Shown here: positions 1-8,797 of the stretch, piece by piece | Layout: every line of letters begins with the position of its first letter | Position numbering within the stretch: position 1 is the first letter of the stretch | Assembly: GCA_017616555.1 (NCBI GenBank) | Contig: JAFZXZ010000022.1 | Location: forward strand, 64,016-128,015 | Direction of reading: 5' to 3' | Length of the DNA stretch: 64,000 nucleotides | Source of the DNA: a bacterium | GTDB lineage: Bacteria > Auribacterota > UBA3054 | Program-made: the position numbers and the translations under genes | The notes under the pieces: generated by a model | Databases searched by the model: none | Told to the model about the DNA's origin: nothing | The model's input: the letters and a program-made list of their open reading frames with translations, nothing else

Positions 1-171
1 ATCGACGCTGACGCCGCCTTCGACACCGACAAGGTTGGCGACAGGATCGCCGAGCAGAAATCCGCTCTGGAAAGAGAGCTCTATCTCAAGAGCACCGAAA
101 AGGAAGTCGAAAAGATCCTTGCCGAGCTCCAGGGCAACATAACCAAAGCTACGGAAAAAGCGCGCCAGTAG
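1..171 (+). CDS. C-terminal end of an unidentified protein (5' truncated)
   Basis: Frame 1 is open from the first base of the window to a TAG at 169-171 and encodes the last 56 residues of a protein. The segment is rich in Glu, Lys and Ala with regular hydrophobic spacing (KSALERELYLKSTEKEVEKI), so it is probably a helical or coiled-coil tail. It ends 7 bases before the serine dehydratase start, so the two genes are probably co-transcribed. Too little is present to name the family. Confidence 0.6.
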   Translation: MDADAAFDTDKVGDRIAEQKSALERELYLKSTEKEVEKILAELQGNITKATEKARQ

Positions 172-178
172 GCGTTTT

Positions 179-1411
179 ATGAATTCCATCCGCGTTCTTT
201 ACAAAAAAGGCTGCGGCCCTTCCAGTTCCCACAGCATGGGACCGAAAAGGGCCGCCGCTCTTTTTAAAGAGACCCTTCCCGAAAACACCGTTAAGATCGT
301 TGTCGAGCTCTTGGGAAGCCTCGCCCTCACAGGCAAGGGCCACCTCACCGACCGCGCCGTCCTGGAAGGCCTTGATTTTCCCAATACCGAGATCAAATGG
401 CGCGGCGAGACCTTTCTCCCCCACCATCCCAACGCCCTCATCTTCCACGCCTACGACAAAAACGGAAAAGAGCTCGTTCCCCCGAAAACTTTCTACAGCG
501 TGGGCGGCGGCGATCTGGAAGACGAAGGCGAGAACTTCCTTCCGAGCGTCATAAAAAGCGGCTACCCTCACGACTCCATCACGGAAGTGACGGAATTCTG
601 CCGCAAATACAACCTCACCTACTACGAATACGTCGCCCACTTTGAGAACGACGCCAGCGGCCTGGAAGCATTTTTAAACGATGTCTGGCAGACCATGAAA
701 GGCTGCGTCGAAGAGGGCCTCAAAAGAGACGATCCTCTTCCCGGCGACCTTAAGCTGGCCAGAAGAGCCCAAAAACTAAAAAACAAAGCCGACGACAGGA
801 TAGGCATCGTAAGGGACATGAACCTTGTCTCCGCCTACGCCCAGGCCGCCAGCGAGCAGAACGCTTCCGGCGCCAACATAATCACCGCTCCCACCTGCGG
901 TTCCTGCGGCATCCTTCCCGGCGTTCTCTATTACTTCCACCGCCATTACAACATTCCTGAGGAAAACATCCTCAGAGCGATCATGACCGCCGGACTCTTC
1001 GGCTGCTCCGTCGTCGCCAGAGCCTCCATCAGCGGCTCCCAGGTCGGCTGCCAGGGCGAAGTCGGCACCGCCATCTCCATGGCCGCCGCCGCCACCGCGC
1101 AGCTCTGGGGCGGCTCCATGAGCCAAATCGAATACGCCGCCGAAATAGGCATGGAACACACCCTGGGCCTCACCTGCGACCCGGTCTTCGGCCTTGTCCA
1201 GGTCCCCTGCATCGAAAGGAACGCCCTCGGCGCCGTGAGAGCACTCTCCGCCGCATCCTACAGCCTCGCCACCGACGGCATGCACTTAGTCAGATTCGAC
1301 GACGTCATCGACGTAATGTACGCCACCGGAATCGACATGCAGGCCAAATACCGCGAGACCGCCCAGGGCGGCCTGGCGAAGATCATGCGCGAGCGCTTCA
1401 AAAACCGCTGA
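179..1411 (+). CDS. sdaA: L-serine ammonia-lyase, single-chain iron-sulfur type
   Basis: Converts L-serine to pyruvate and ammonia in the cytoplasm with a [4Fe-4S] cluster. At 410 residues it has the single-chain layout: a beta domain (about 1-150) opening with the SSSHSMGP motif, then an alpha domain (about 170-405). Conserved cysteine motifs are TCGSCG (about 238-243), GCQGEVG (about 290) and VPCIER (about 344); cysteines in this fold carry the cluster. The ATG at 179 lies 7 bases after the upstream stop, without a strong Shine-Dalgarno sequence, so translational coupling is likely. The gene is followed by inverted-repeat element A (1424-1523). Length and motifs look complete. Confidence 0.93.
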   Translation: MNSIRVLYKKGCGPSSSHSMGPKRAAALFKETLPENTVKIVVELLGSLALTGKGHLTDRAVLEGLDFPNTEIKWRGETFLPHHPNALIFHAYDKNGKELVPPKTFYSVGGGDLEDEGENFLPSVIKSGYPHDSITEVTEFCRKYNLTYYEYVAHFENDASGLEAFLNDVWQTMKGCVEEGLKRDDPLPGDLKLARRAQKLKNKADDRIGIVRDMNLVSAYAQAASEQNASGANIITAPTCGSCGILPGVLYYFHRHYNIPEENILRAIMTAGLFGCSVVARASISGSQVGCQGEVGTAISMAAAATAQLWGGSMSQIEYAAEIGMEHTLGLTCDPVFGLVQVPCIERNALGAVRALSAASYSLATDGMHLVRFDDVIDVMYATGIDMQAKYRETAQGGLAKIMRERFKNR

Positions 1412-1423
1412 CAGTTTCAAGTC

Positions 1424-1523
1424 GCAAAAGCTTCCATAAACCCAGCGCTCACGGACTACGCGCTCATTTTCCCTATCCCGCAATCCTCCGTGAGTTCGCT
1501 TGAGGGTTTATGGAAGCTTTTGC
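1424..1523. repeat. Intergenic inverted-repeat element, copy A
   Basis: A perfect 20-bp inverted repeat (left arm 1424-1443, right arm 1504-1523; arms contain AAGCTTCCATAAACCC and its complement) encloses a 60-base centre. The centre carries an inner pair CTCACGGA / TCCGTGAG and shares long blocks with copies B (48696-48795), C (50199-50296, opposite orientation) and D (31071-31165). The right arm runs into the promoter of the next gene (TAAAAT at 1530-1535). There is no simple T-run as in an intrinsic terminator. Confidence 0.85.
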
Positions 1524-1526
1524 TTT

Positions 1527-1535
1527 TGATAAAAT
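1527..1535 (+). promoter_or_regulatory. Extended -10 promoter of the 1545 gene
   Basis: TGaTAAAAT, with 9 bases between the hexamer and the ATG at 1545. No convincing -35 or Shine-Dalgarno sequence is seen. Transcription from this box would start at or just before the ATG, predicting a leaderless mRNA. Confidence 0.5.
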
Positions 1536-1544
1536 AGAGTTACT

Positions 1545-3599
1545 ATGCGTAACTCATTATTGTTTTCTTTCCTCGTTTGCGCATTTTTTGCGCACGCCGC
1601 GTTTTCCGCCGAACTTGGCGAGAACGATTACCTTAATAATTACGAAGTGCCGGTCCTCATAAAGGTCCCCTACTACGAGAAAGGCGCTAGTAAGCCCAGG
1701 CCGTATGACCTGATGCTCCAGCCAGGCGACCTCTACAAAAGCCGCCCCGGCAAAAATGGACTCGTTTACGAGAAGTACGGTCTCATCGAAAAAACTTTCG
1801 CGGAGTTTAACAAAAAGCAATGGCCAACGCCGGTCGTCAACTGCCTTGATATCAGGGAAAAGATCAACAAAAGATACGAAAAATACCTTGAAGGACTGAA
1901 ATCCGAAAAAATGCCCAAGGATTGGGTTAAGGAACACCGCTTCTGGTTTTCCAACGAAGTGAAAAACATTGAATATAAGATCAAAGACCAGATCGAGTGG
2001 AATAAAAATGGCGATAACGATGTAGAAAGGCTAAAGAGATTAGAGAGAGCCAAAGCTTTTTTTGAGAGCATTCGTTCCAGAATAGACGATCTCGAAGATC
2101 CATCCTCTGATCCGGACAAAGACGGACTAGACAACCGCACAGAATTCGCCAGGGGCACCAATCCCTACCTCAAGGACTACGTCTCGGCTTATCCAATGTA
2201 TTATGAGGTAGTTTATGACTACAGCCCGGTTGTCACCGGCACTTTCTATCTTGTGAACTCTTTCAAAAAGCCTGTAAACGTCAATTGGAACAATAGTTTG
2301 AATCACTCGTCCGATTTTTATAAGCTGAACATTAATTATAACGGCCAGCCTATCCCCCAGAAAAGCATCACTCTCCCACCTGCTTCCACTAACAGGTTAG
2401 ACTGTTTCTTCAATGCTGAAGCCTTCCCCAGATTTTTTGACGAGGCCTATAGAATTAATTTTGACGACGTCACAAACGAATACGGGAACGCCTACCTTAC
2501 CGTGCAATTCCATACTTACGAAGACAACAGCCAGCCCCTGACGAGCCCTGACGTTGAAAAACCGGATAAGGGCTCCCTGTTCTCATGCAGGGACAACCTT
2601 ACTTTCAGTTGGAGGGAACCGGAAGGGAAAGCAATGAAGAGCGACCGTGCCGAACGGATACACTACAAGTTGCAATTCATAGATCCTTTCGGCAGGAACG
2701 GCGAAAGGGATGTCAGCAAAGGTGGAAACTCCATCGTAAAAAAGCACCAAAATTTCAAGCCTAATGATTTGAATCCGGGCACCTATTTCTGGAGAGTCAA
2801 CAAGCAGGACCGCTTCCACGCCCCGGTTAGCTCATTTTGGAGTTGGTTCGCCGTCGGAAGAGAAATTGACGTTCCTCCCAAAATTGACGAAGACTATTAC
2901 CGTTACCGTGACAGAACAGACGGTTACTATTGCAACGACGCAACCATCGTCTATGCTGTTACAGGAAAAGAATACAAAATGACCATTGGATACAGCGCCA
3001 CCAAAGATTCCCGTTTCCTTCTACCCCTTATGGAAAATAATCAGGAGGTCTATTGCGAGGAGAATTCAAGAACAAGTGACTTCACATGGTACGTTAAAGG
3101 CAAATTTGATTCCCCCGGCCTCTATACCAATATCTGGCTAAACATTCGATCTTCCGGACTAACCAACGTTTGTCCGACTTACTTCATAGTCCGCAACCCC
3201 GCCTCCCAAAAAGATCCCCGCACATATTATGACGCTGAAGGCAAATATGTAGTCCATGAGCTCTTCAAGAACGTTACTTTCTCCTTCAAGGAAAAAGAAT
3301 ATTTCAACAGCCTCACCAGAAAGGAAGGGTTTGAATGGGGAGATATCAGCAATAAAGAATTCGATCCTCCCCTTCCGGAAGGCTTGAAAGCGGAAGATAC
3401 GAAAGACGGTGACTGGGAGATAAAAGGCTTCCCGACAGTTTCCGGCGTCTTTACGAACGCTTTCATTTTCTCTTCCGGCGAAAACACTGCTTCAGAGACC
3501 CACATCTTCAGAATAAAAGACATTGGAGAGCCGATCCCTGAAGTTGAGAAGACCCTTAAGACCCGCTTCGACGAACCGCGCAGAAAAAAACGGCAGTAA
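1545..3599 (+). CDS. Secreted protein with TSP3-like calcium-binding motif, function unknown
   Basis: 684 residues with an N-terminal signal peptide (hydrophobic stretch about 4-20, AHAAFSA before the likely cleavage site). Residues about 60-180 are charged and helical. At about 190 there is DPDKDGLDNRTEFARGTNP, which matches the Asp-rich calcium-binding loops seen in bacterial thrombospondin type 3 repeats. The remainder looks like successive beta-sandwich segments; near the C-terminus GFPTVSGVFTNAF resembles the core of putative Ig-like (He_PIG) domains. No catalytic motif was recognised. It is preceded by repeat copy A and an extended -10 box, and its stop lies 3 bases from the convergent RhuM-like gene. 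Probably a periplasmic or surface protein; function not assigned. Confidence 0.75.
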   Translation: MRNSLLFSFLVCAFFAHAAFSAELGENDYLNNYEVPVLIKVPYYEKGASKPRPYDLMLQPGDLYKSRPGKNGLVYEKYGLIEKTFAEFNKKQWPTPVVNCLDIREKINKRYEKYLEGLKSEKMPKDWVKEHRFWFSNEVKNIEYKIKDQIEWNKNGDNDVERLKRLERAKAFFESIRSRIDDLEDPSSDPDKDGLDNRTEFARGTNPYLKDYVSAYPMYYEVVYDYSPVVTGTFYLVNSFKKPVNVNWNNSLNHSSDFYKLNINYNGQPIPQKSITLPPASTNRLDCFFNAEAFPRFFDEAYRINFDDVTNEYGNAYLTVQFHTYEDNSQPLTSPDVEKPDKGSLFSCRDNLTFSWREPEGKAMKSDRAERIHYKLQFIDPFGRNGERDVSKGGNSIVKKHQNFKPNDLNPGTYFWRVNKQDRFHAPVSSFWSWFAVGREIDVPPKIDEDYYRYRDRTDGYYCNDATIVYAVTGKEYKMTIGYSATKDSRFLLPLMENNQEVYCEENSRTSDFTWYVKGKFDSPGLYTNIWLNIRSSGLTNVCPTYFIVRNPASQKDPRTYYDAEGKYVVHELFKNVTFSFKEKEYFNSLTRKEGFEWGDISNKEFDPPLPEGLKAEDTKDGDWEIKGFPTVSGVFTNAFIFSSGENTASETHIFRIKDIGEPIPEVEKTLKTRFDEPRRKKRQ

Positions 3600-3602
3600 G
3601 GA

Positions 3603-4469
3603 CTAAATTCTTCCTTTCAGCCCATCAATCTCTCTGCAATCAAGTTTTGTAAAGGCAAAACACCTTTTCCCTAGGTCCTTTATTGAAGCGCCAATAAGGA
3701 ATAGTTCCTTGTCGTCGATGATAAGAAAGCGATCGTGAAATTTTGAACTAAAGGATACGACCAAATCGCCATATTGTTCATTGAACTTATCAATGTCGCT
3801 TTCTGCCAGTTCGTTGCCTCGTTTGGATGTTACTATTCGAAGACTTACCCCCTTTCCTTTCTTTGCTAACATTTCCAAGGAAGTAATATCAACATAATTA
3901 TCGATCAAAAGAATTGATTTCCTGACAGACAAAATAAATTTAGTCAAAAACACATCAGCGTCAAAGACCTGCCCGTCGTAAAAAACACCCTGCCTAGGAG
4001 GCATCGAAGTCTTAACAAAGAAATCCACCTTGTTTTCCAAGTTTTGAATTCTGAAATCTTGTTCACTAAATTTCTTTTCAACCTTATTTTCAAGTGAATC
4101 GAATCTATGATTTAAAGCGTATCCTTTCAAAAGAAATTCTTTGAGAACTTTTGTAGCCCAACACCTAAACAGTGTCGCGTTATAACTGTTTACGCGATAC
4201 CCTACAGACAGAATTGCATCAAGATTATAATACACTGTTCCGTATAATCTATTCCTTTTATCCGCTACATGTTCCAAAATGGAACATGTACTTTTTTTGT
4301 CCAGCTCTCCGGTTTTGTAAATATTGGTCAAATGTTTGGTTATTGCTGGTCTCTTCGTACCGAACAATTTAGCAATCTGCTCTTGCGTAAGCCAAACAGT
4401 TTCGTTTTCAAAACGAACATCCAGCTTTATCGTTTCATCAGGCTGATAAATTATAATCTCATTTTCCAT
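3603..4469 (-). CDS. RhuM-family DNA-binding protein with C-terminal PLD-like domain
   Basis: 288 residues. The N-terminal half (about 1-120) matches the virulence RhuM family: VWLTQEQIAKLF followed by a helix-turn-helix-like segment, then VYYNLDAILSVGYRV and FRCWATKVLKEFLLKGYAL. A short coiled coil (about 125-150) leads to a C-terminal domain with DNYVDITSLEML and FHDRFLIID...GAS, which resembles a single phospholipase-D-like motif where the second Lys/Asp positions are diverged. Proteins of this type often sit near restriction-modification or toxin genes, but none is seen here. The gene and its upstream region are visibly more AT-rich than the rest of the window, suggesting horizontal acquisition. 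Its molecular role is not known. Confidence 0.8.
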   Translation of the reverse strand: MENEIIIYQPDETIKLDVRFENETVWLTQEQIAKLFGTKRPAITKHLTNIYKTGELDKKSTCSILEHVADKRNRLYGTVYYNLDAILSVGYRVNSYNATLFRCWATKVLKEFLLKGYALNHRFDSLENKVEKKFSEQDFRIQNLENKVDFFVKTSMPPRQGVFYDGQVFDADVFLTKFILSVRKSILLIDNYVDITSLEMLAKKGKGVSLRIVTSKRGNELAESDIDKFNEQYGDLVVSFSSKFHDRFLIIDDKELFLIGASIKDLGKRCFAFTKLDCREIDGLKGRI

Positions 4470-4649
4470 ATCGCAAGTTTAATTGGAATGTTAACCAAAC
4501 TTACCAAATGGTATGAAAAATTTCCCACGAAAACAAGATTTTTAGATTTTTCTATTTGTTTCAGTAGCAAGTATATGCAATATCCTACAAAAAAATATAA
4601 TATCCATGCTTACTCAAGCAGAGAAAGACCTTAAATGTTGTTGTGATTT

Positions 4650-4658
4650 TGGTATAAT
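4650..4658 (+). promoter_or_regulatory. Extended -10 promoter of the amidase operon
   Basis: TGgTATAAT, 9 bases before the ATG at 4668, in a 198-bp AT-rich intergenic region that otherwise shows no gene. There is no Shine-Dalgarno sequence between box and start, so the mRNA is predicted to be leaderless. Confidence 0.6.
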
Positions 4659-4667
4659 TGGCTTGAT

Positions 4668-5738
4668 ATGCGAAGAGTATTTTTAGGATTAGTTTGCTTT
4701 GTTTTGCTGCTTTGGGCGTCTTGTGCTGAAGCTTCTTTGCGCGCGTTTGACGTGGGCGGAAGGGCGTTTAAGCTTGAGACAAATGTTTTGGGTTCCGCTG
4801 AGTTTGTGTCGTTGTACGATCTTTCGCAGGCAATCGGCGGATCTCTTACTTGCGACGAGTGGACGAGGTGCATCGAGCTTAGGGTCTCCGGGAAATCTTT
4901 TAGGTTTATGCCCTCCAGCCGGGCGGTCTTGATCGACGGGGACGACTGCATATATCTGCCGAACGCCGTGACCGAAGTTAAAGGCGACGCGCTTGTCACC
5001 ACCGCCTTCATAACGTCGATCCTGCCGGATTACATGAAGTCGTCCGGAAAAGGAAAGTCAACTTACTCTGGAAACAAGAAGCTCGTTGTTTTGGACGCCG
5101 GTCACGGAGGACATGATACCGGATGCAGGGGCGGCGGCTTGAACGAAAAGGACATCGCTTTGGACGTGACCAGGAGAGTCAGGGACCTTCTTACCGAGAT
5201 GGGCTACAGAGTAATAATGACAAGGAATTCGGACGTCTTTTTGGAACTGCCGAACAGATCGGATATAGCGAACAAGAACGGTGCGGATATTTTCGTATCG
5301 ATCCATGTCAACGACGCGGCCAACACCGCGGCCAGCGGAACAGAAACATATTATTTGTCGAAGGTCCAGGTCGATAACGACTACCACGCCAGAAGACTGG
5401 AGAGCTCCTCTTACGGTTATGAGCTTCGGAAGCGCTGGAGTTCGCTGACGACGAAGATGAAGAGCATCATGCGCCAGCAGCACTACCAGACCACGCAGCA
5501 GAAATCGCAGCTTCTGGCGGAAAAGGTCCAGAAACGTTTGGCGCGCGCGGCAGGCGGAGACAACAGAGGCGTGAAAGGCAAGAATCTGTCGGTCCTTCGC
5601 AACTCGTATTGCCCGTGCTGCCTGGTGGAGATCGGCTTCATCAGCAACTGGTCAGACCTTAAGAAAATGAAAACAAGCGCCCACAAGCAGAAAGTGGCTC
5701 AGGCCATTGCGCAGGGCATCAAGGATTATTTGAAATGA
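4668..5738 (+). CDS. N-acetylmuramoyl-L-alanine amidase (Amidase_3, AmiC-like)
   Basis: Cleaves the amide bond between MurNAc and the stem peptide in the periplasm. 356 residues: signal peptide (about 1-21, ending CAEAS), an N-terminal domain of copper-amine-oxidase-N-like character (about 25-125), then the zinc amidase domain (about 140-355). Zinc and catalytic residues are visible as LDAGHGGHDTG (His about 146), LNEKD (Glu about 160), FVSIHVND (His about 212) and VEIGFISN (Glu about 321). It overlaps murI by 4 bases (ATGA), so two cell-wall genes are translationally coupled. The exact cell-division or recycling role cannot be read from the sequence. Confidence 0.92.
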   Translation: MRRVFLGLVCFVLLLWASCAEASLRAFDVGGRAFKLETNVLGSAEFVSLYDLSQAIGGSLTCDEWTRCIELRVSGKSFRFMPSSRAVLIDGDDCIYLPNAVTEVKGDALVTTAFITSILPDYMKSSGKGKSTYSGNKKLVVLDAGHGGHDTGCRGGGLNEKDIALDVTRRVRDLLTEMGYRVIMTRNSDVFLELPNRSDIANKNGADIFVSIHVNDAANTAASGTETYYLSKVQVDNDYHARRLESSSYGYELRKRWSSLTTKMKSIMRQQHYQTTQQKSQLLAEKVQKRLARAAGGDNRGVKGKNLSVLRNSYCPCCLVEIGFISNWSDLKKMKTSAHKQKVAQAIAQGIKDYLK

Positions 5739-6541
5739 GTGACAAACCTAAAATTGAAGCTCCCATCGGCATCTTCGATTCCGGCTTGGGCGGACTGACG
5801 GTCGTCAAAGCCATCCGGGAAAGAATGCCTGCGGAAGACGTGATCTATTACGGCGACACGGCGCACGTCCCCTACGGATCAAAAAGCAAGGAAACGATCG
5901 TCGGCTTCACTGAGGATGCGGTTCGTTTCTTTTTGGACCATGACGTGAAATGCATCGTCATCGCCTGCAACACCGCGACCGCTCTGGCGCTGCCTGAAAT
6001 AACGGCGCCTGTGCCGATGCTGGGCGTGATAGAAGCAGGAGCGAGGTCTGCTTTGGAAGTTTCCAAAAATCACAAGATCGGCGTGATTGGAACATCCGCT
6101 ACTATAGCCTCCGAGGCTTATCCCAACGTGCTTAGGAAAATGAATCCCGAATGCGCTATCTACGCGCACCCCTGTCCCCTCTTCGTTCCCCTGGTGGAGG
6201 AAGGATGGCTGGACAGAGAGGCGACAAAAATGGTCGTGAAGGAATACCTGACGCCGCTGAAGATGGCCGGGATCGACACTTTGGTCTTGGGATGCACGCA
6301 CTATCCTCTGCTGGCCGGCGTAATCGGAGATTTCCTTGGGCCGGAAGTGAAACTAGTGGATTCCGCCTCCGCCTGCGCGGCGGAATTAGAAAGCATTCTT
6401 AAGAATGAAGGATTGCTTAGGAACGCCGGCAGCGGCAGCGAGACTTTCTTCGTAACGGACGGCGCCGCCAAATTCTCCGAGACCGGTTCGCGCTTCCTGG
6501 GCCGCTCTTTGCAGGCCATAAAATTCACACCATCCCGTTAA
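5735..6541 (+). CDS. murI: Glutamate racemase
   Basis: Interconverts L- and D-glutamate to supply D-Glu for peptidoglycan. 268 residues, normal family length. Seen: GIFDSGLGGLTVVKAI at the N-terminus, YYGDTAHVPYGSKS, the first catalytic Cys in ACNTATALAL (about 78) and the second in LGCTHYPLL (about 187). The start overlaps the amidase stop by 4 bases and the next ORF starts 1 base after its stop, so the three form a tight operon. Confidence 0.96.
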   Translation: MSDKPKIEAPIGIFDSGLGGLTVVKAIRERMPAEDVIYYGDTAHVPYGSKSKETIVGFTEDAVRFFLDHDVKCIVIACNTATALALPEITAPVPMLGVIEAGARSALEVSKNHKIGVIGTSATIASEAYPNVLRKMNPECAIYAHPCPLFVPLVEEGWLDREATKMVVKEYLTPLKMAGIDTLVLGCTHYPLLAGVIGDFLGPEVKLVDSASACAAELESILKNEGLLRNAGSGSETFFVTDGAAKFSETGSRFLGRSLQAIKFTPSR

Positions 6542-6542
6542 A

Positions 6543-6944
6543 ATGCCTAAGAACAGCCCTAGAACGTCCAGAAACAGCTCTTCGGGTGCCAAGTGGTATC
6601 TGAGGGCCTACGCCTTCTCCGCCCGCCTTCTGGCGACGCTGGCGGTCCTATTGATGGTTTTCCTGTTTTTCCAGCAAATCGTTCATATAGGACAGCAAAG
6701 TTTCAACGATACAGTCGCGCTCTGCCTGATACCGATACTGCTGTCGATATGCTATCTTTGCAGCTGGAAGAGCCTCTGGTGGTCGGGAGCGGCGGCGCTG
6801 TTGGTTTTGGTCGCGTTCCTTGCCTTCATGATAAACCAGAACTTGGGCGAGACGCTGCCGATCGAAATAATCCTGCTGCTGAATCTGCCGACCTTCTTTT
6901 TGATCAGCGCGGCCGCGCTGATGCACTTTTCCGGAAGGGACTAG
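6543..6944 (+). CDS. Small integral membrane protein, function unknown
   Basis: 133 residues with four predicted membrane segments (about 26-47, 58-76, 80-98, 106-128) after a basic Ser-rich N-terminus. No family motif was recognised. The start lies one base after the murI stop, so it is the last gene of the amidase-murI operon. Its stop codon overlaps the stop of the convergent thioredoxin-like gene through a shared CTAG (6941-6944). Confidence 0.7.
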   Translation: MPKNSPRTSRNSSSGAKWYLRAYAFSARLLATLAVLLMVFLFFQQIVHIGQQSFNDTVALCLIPILLSICYLCSWKSLWWSGAAALLVLVAFLAFMINQNLGETLPIEIILLLNLPTFFLISAAALMHFSGRD

Positions 6945-7741
6945 ATAAAGAGAAGATTGGCCAGCCTTCCCCTGGCGCCGAAGTCCCCCGCTAGCGAGAA
7001 AACTGCCAATAATACTTTCCTCGCCAGGTCGTCTCCGAATTTGCGGTCTTTGGCGATGAAGGAAAGAAGATCTTCCACAGCTTCTTCGCAGCGGTAATCC
7101 CTGAGTTTTGTTTTGATCTCTTCCCAGCTTTGGTTTGGGGAGACGCTTTCATCAAGCAGTTCGTTTAGGAGGAGTTTTATGTTCTCCTTTTCGTTAAGGA
7201 GAGCAGGATCGTCCATTCCTTCACAGATTTCCTTAGCCTTTGCGAGGTCTTTTGTGATCCAGAGAAGCTTTATGTGAGCAAGCCAGAGAGCGCGGTCGTT
7301 TTTCTTCTCTTCCCTTAGGATCGGAATAAGAGCCAGGGCCCTTTGATACTGCCCTTCATTCATGGCCTGGTCGAATTCCTCTTTCAGGGTTTCCTCGGCC
7401 GGCTTGGGGGGAAGATAAGGTGAAATAAGTTTATCGAGCGAATCTTCGTCCAGAAGTCCCTCGGCCTGATCGACGGTCTCCCCGCCTTTGAAGACGAGCA
7501 TCGTGGGGACGGTCCCGAGGCGCATTTGCGAAGCAAGGACGGCGTTCGCCTGCTTTTCTATGTCGAGGAAAACGATCTTAAGCGCCGGGCTTTTGGTTTC
7601 TAATTTTTCCAGCGCATCGAGATTTTCTTTGCATTTTTGGGAACGAGAGGAATCGAAGACGACTATAAGAACGTCGTCCTTGGCGCATTCCTTGATCGTT
7701 TTGATCAATTCTTCCCTGGAATCTAAATATTGCACTGCCAT
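6941..7741 (-). CDS. Thioredoxin-fold/TPR protein, CnoX (YbbN)-like
   Basis: 266 residues: a thioredoxin-like domain (about 1-110), with LRLGTVPTMLVFKGG-type cis-Pro region (GTVPTMLVF), followed by a helical repeat region (about 115-266) beginning EEFDQAMNEGQYQRALALIP. The CXXC site is replaced by SQKC (residues about 34-37), the SXXC pattern known from E. coli CnoX/YbbN, which acts as a chaperone/holdase instead of a dithiol reductase. That function is inferred from the architecture. It is the last gene of the long minus-strand run, 2 bases after the gspI-like gene. Confidence 0.85.
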   Translation of the reverse strand: MAVQYLDSREELIKTIKECAKDDVLIVVFDSSRSQKCKENLDALEKLETKSPALKIVFLDIEKQANAVLASQMRLGTVPTMLVFKGGETVDQAEGLLDEDSLDKLISPYLPPKPAEETLKEEFDQAMNEGQYQRALALIPILREEKKNDRALWLAHIKLLWITKDLAKAKEICEGMDDPALLNEKENIKLLLNELLDESVSPNQSWEEIKTKLRDYRCEEAVEDLLSFIAKDRKFGDDLARKVLLAVFSLAGDFGARGRLANLLFI

Positions 7742-7743
7742 AG

Positions 7744-8166
7744 TTAGAGATTTTTGTTGCCGAAATCAACGAAGAAAGTTGTCAAAGTGAATTCCGTGGG
7801 CGGATCGACGGCGTTCCAAAAGACCGTGACAGTCACTTCCCTCAGATCGGAATTGGTAACTTCAGTAAGGCTGCCGTCAACGTCATCTTTTACTTCCTCA
7901 ACGATCTCGACGTGGAACGTATAATCCGGGAAATCGCTGCCGAAGTCGCCGTCCGTAACAATGTCGTCGGCCTTCTTCTGCCAGTAGAGCGTCTCGATGT
8001 CCGCCATCACCTTGCGGGCGAGGTTGGCCTGGATCGTCACGGCTTCCGCCCTCCTGATGGCCCTGGTGCTTGAGCCTATGAGCTTGAAGGCCGCCGACGC
8101 GCCGATGGAAAGGATGACGATGGCCGCCATCACTTCCAGCAAAGTGAAGCCGCGCTTAATCTTCAT
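7744..8166 (-). CDS. gspI: Type II secretion minor pseudopilin, GspI-like
   Basis: 140 residues with a classic prepilin N-terminus: short basic leader KIKRG, cleavage before FTLLEVMAAIVILSIGAS with Glu at +5. The transmembrane helix is followed by a small soluble domain. Position and the FTLLEV...LARKVMAD pattern fit GspI. It overlaps the upstream pseudopilin gene by 11 bases. Assignment to I instead of J is by similarity of the first 60 residues and gene order, so it is moderately sure. Confidence 0.8.
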   Translation of the reverse strand: MKIKRGFTLLEVMAAIVILSIGASAAFKLIGSSTRAIRRAEAVTIQANLARKVMADIETLYWQKKADDIVTDGDFGSDFPDYTFHVEIVEEVKDDVDGSLTEVTNSDLREVTVTVFWNAVDPPTEFTLTTFFVDFGNKNL

Positions 8167-8797
8167 CTTCCGTCGCCCTCCTGAAGGAGACCTGGCCGGT
8201 GTAGGTCACGTCGATTATGTATTTGAGATCCTCTTTCTGGGTAGCCGACAAAACTATAAGGACAGGCTCCACGTTGCCCCTGGCGTCGAAATTGATCGTA
8301 TAGGGATCCTCGTCGTATTCCTCGTCATACTGGTCGCGGATAAATTCGAGTTTTACGCTGGGAGGCAGTTTGCGGCTTGTCTGATACATCGGGATGCTCG
8401 TTCTCAGATTGGTAACCGCGGCGTATTCGTTTTCGTAATAGTCCGGATGCTCGGTCTCGGTATCGACGTCAAGGGCGGAGTCGAAGCGAAGATCGTCCGA
8501 ATCCTTGCCGACAAGGTCGTCGACGCTTAAAGGAAAGTCGTTGTATTTAGACGCTCCTTTTGAGGAGCGGTAGGATTGGTTCTCAAAGTCAAAGGTAAGG
8601 TTGTAGGGCGCTTTCTGCAGCGCCGCGTGCCCCTGGAGGTTCTTTATGGTGATGGTCAGCATCTGCGCCTCCTGCCTGACCTGGGCGGTGACGAACAGCT
8701 TCGCGATATTAGGCGAAGCCATCGAGGCCAGTATGCCTATGACCACGATGACAATGATCAGCTCGATAAGAGTGAAACCCGCCGTACTATTCTTCAT
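8156..8797 (-). CDS. gspH: Type II secretion pseudopilin, GspH-like
   Basis: 213 residues with prepilin leader KNSTAG and FTLIELIIVIVVIGILASM (Glu at +5). The soluble domain begins with IAKLFVTAQVRQEAQMLTITI, resembling GspH/FimT, and is Asp/Glu-rich. It overlaps gspK by 11 bases and the gspI-like gene by 11 bases, showing tight coupling. GspG would have a similar N-terminus but is normally shorter; H is the better fit. Confidence 0.78.
   Translation of the reverse strand: MKNSTAGFTLIELIIVIVVIGILASMASPNIAKLFVTAQVRQEAQMLTITIKNLQGHAALQKAPYNLTFDFENQSYRSSKGASKYNDFPLSVDDLVGKDSDDLRFDSALDVDTETEHPDYYENEYAAVTNLRTSIPMYQTSRKLPPSVKLEFIRDQYDEEYDEDPYTINFDARGNVEPVLIVLSATQKEDLKYIIDVTYTGQVSFRRATEDED

Noticed and set aside
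4470-4649. Possible small gene or ncRNA in the AT-rich gap before the amidase
   Set aside because: Only short frames and imperfect repeats; no Shine-Dalgarno, promoter-terminator pair or conserved structure seen.
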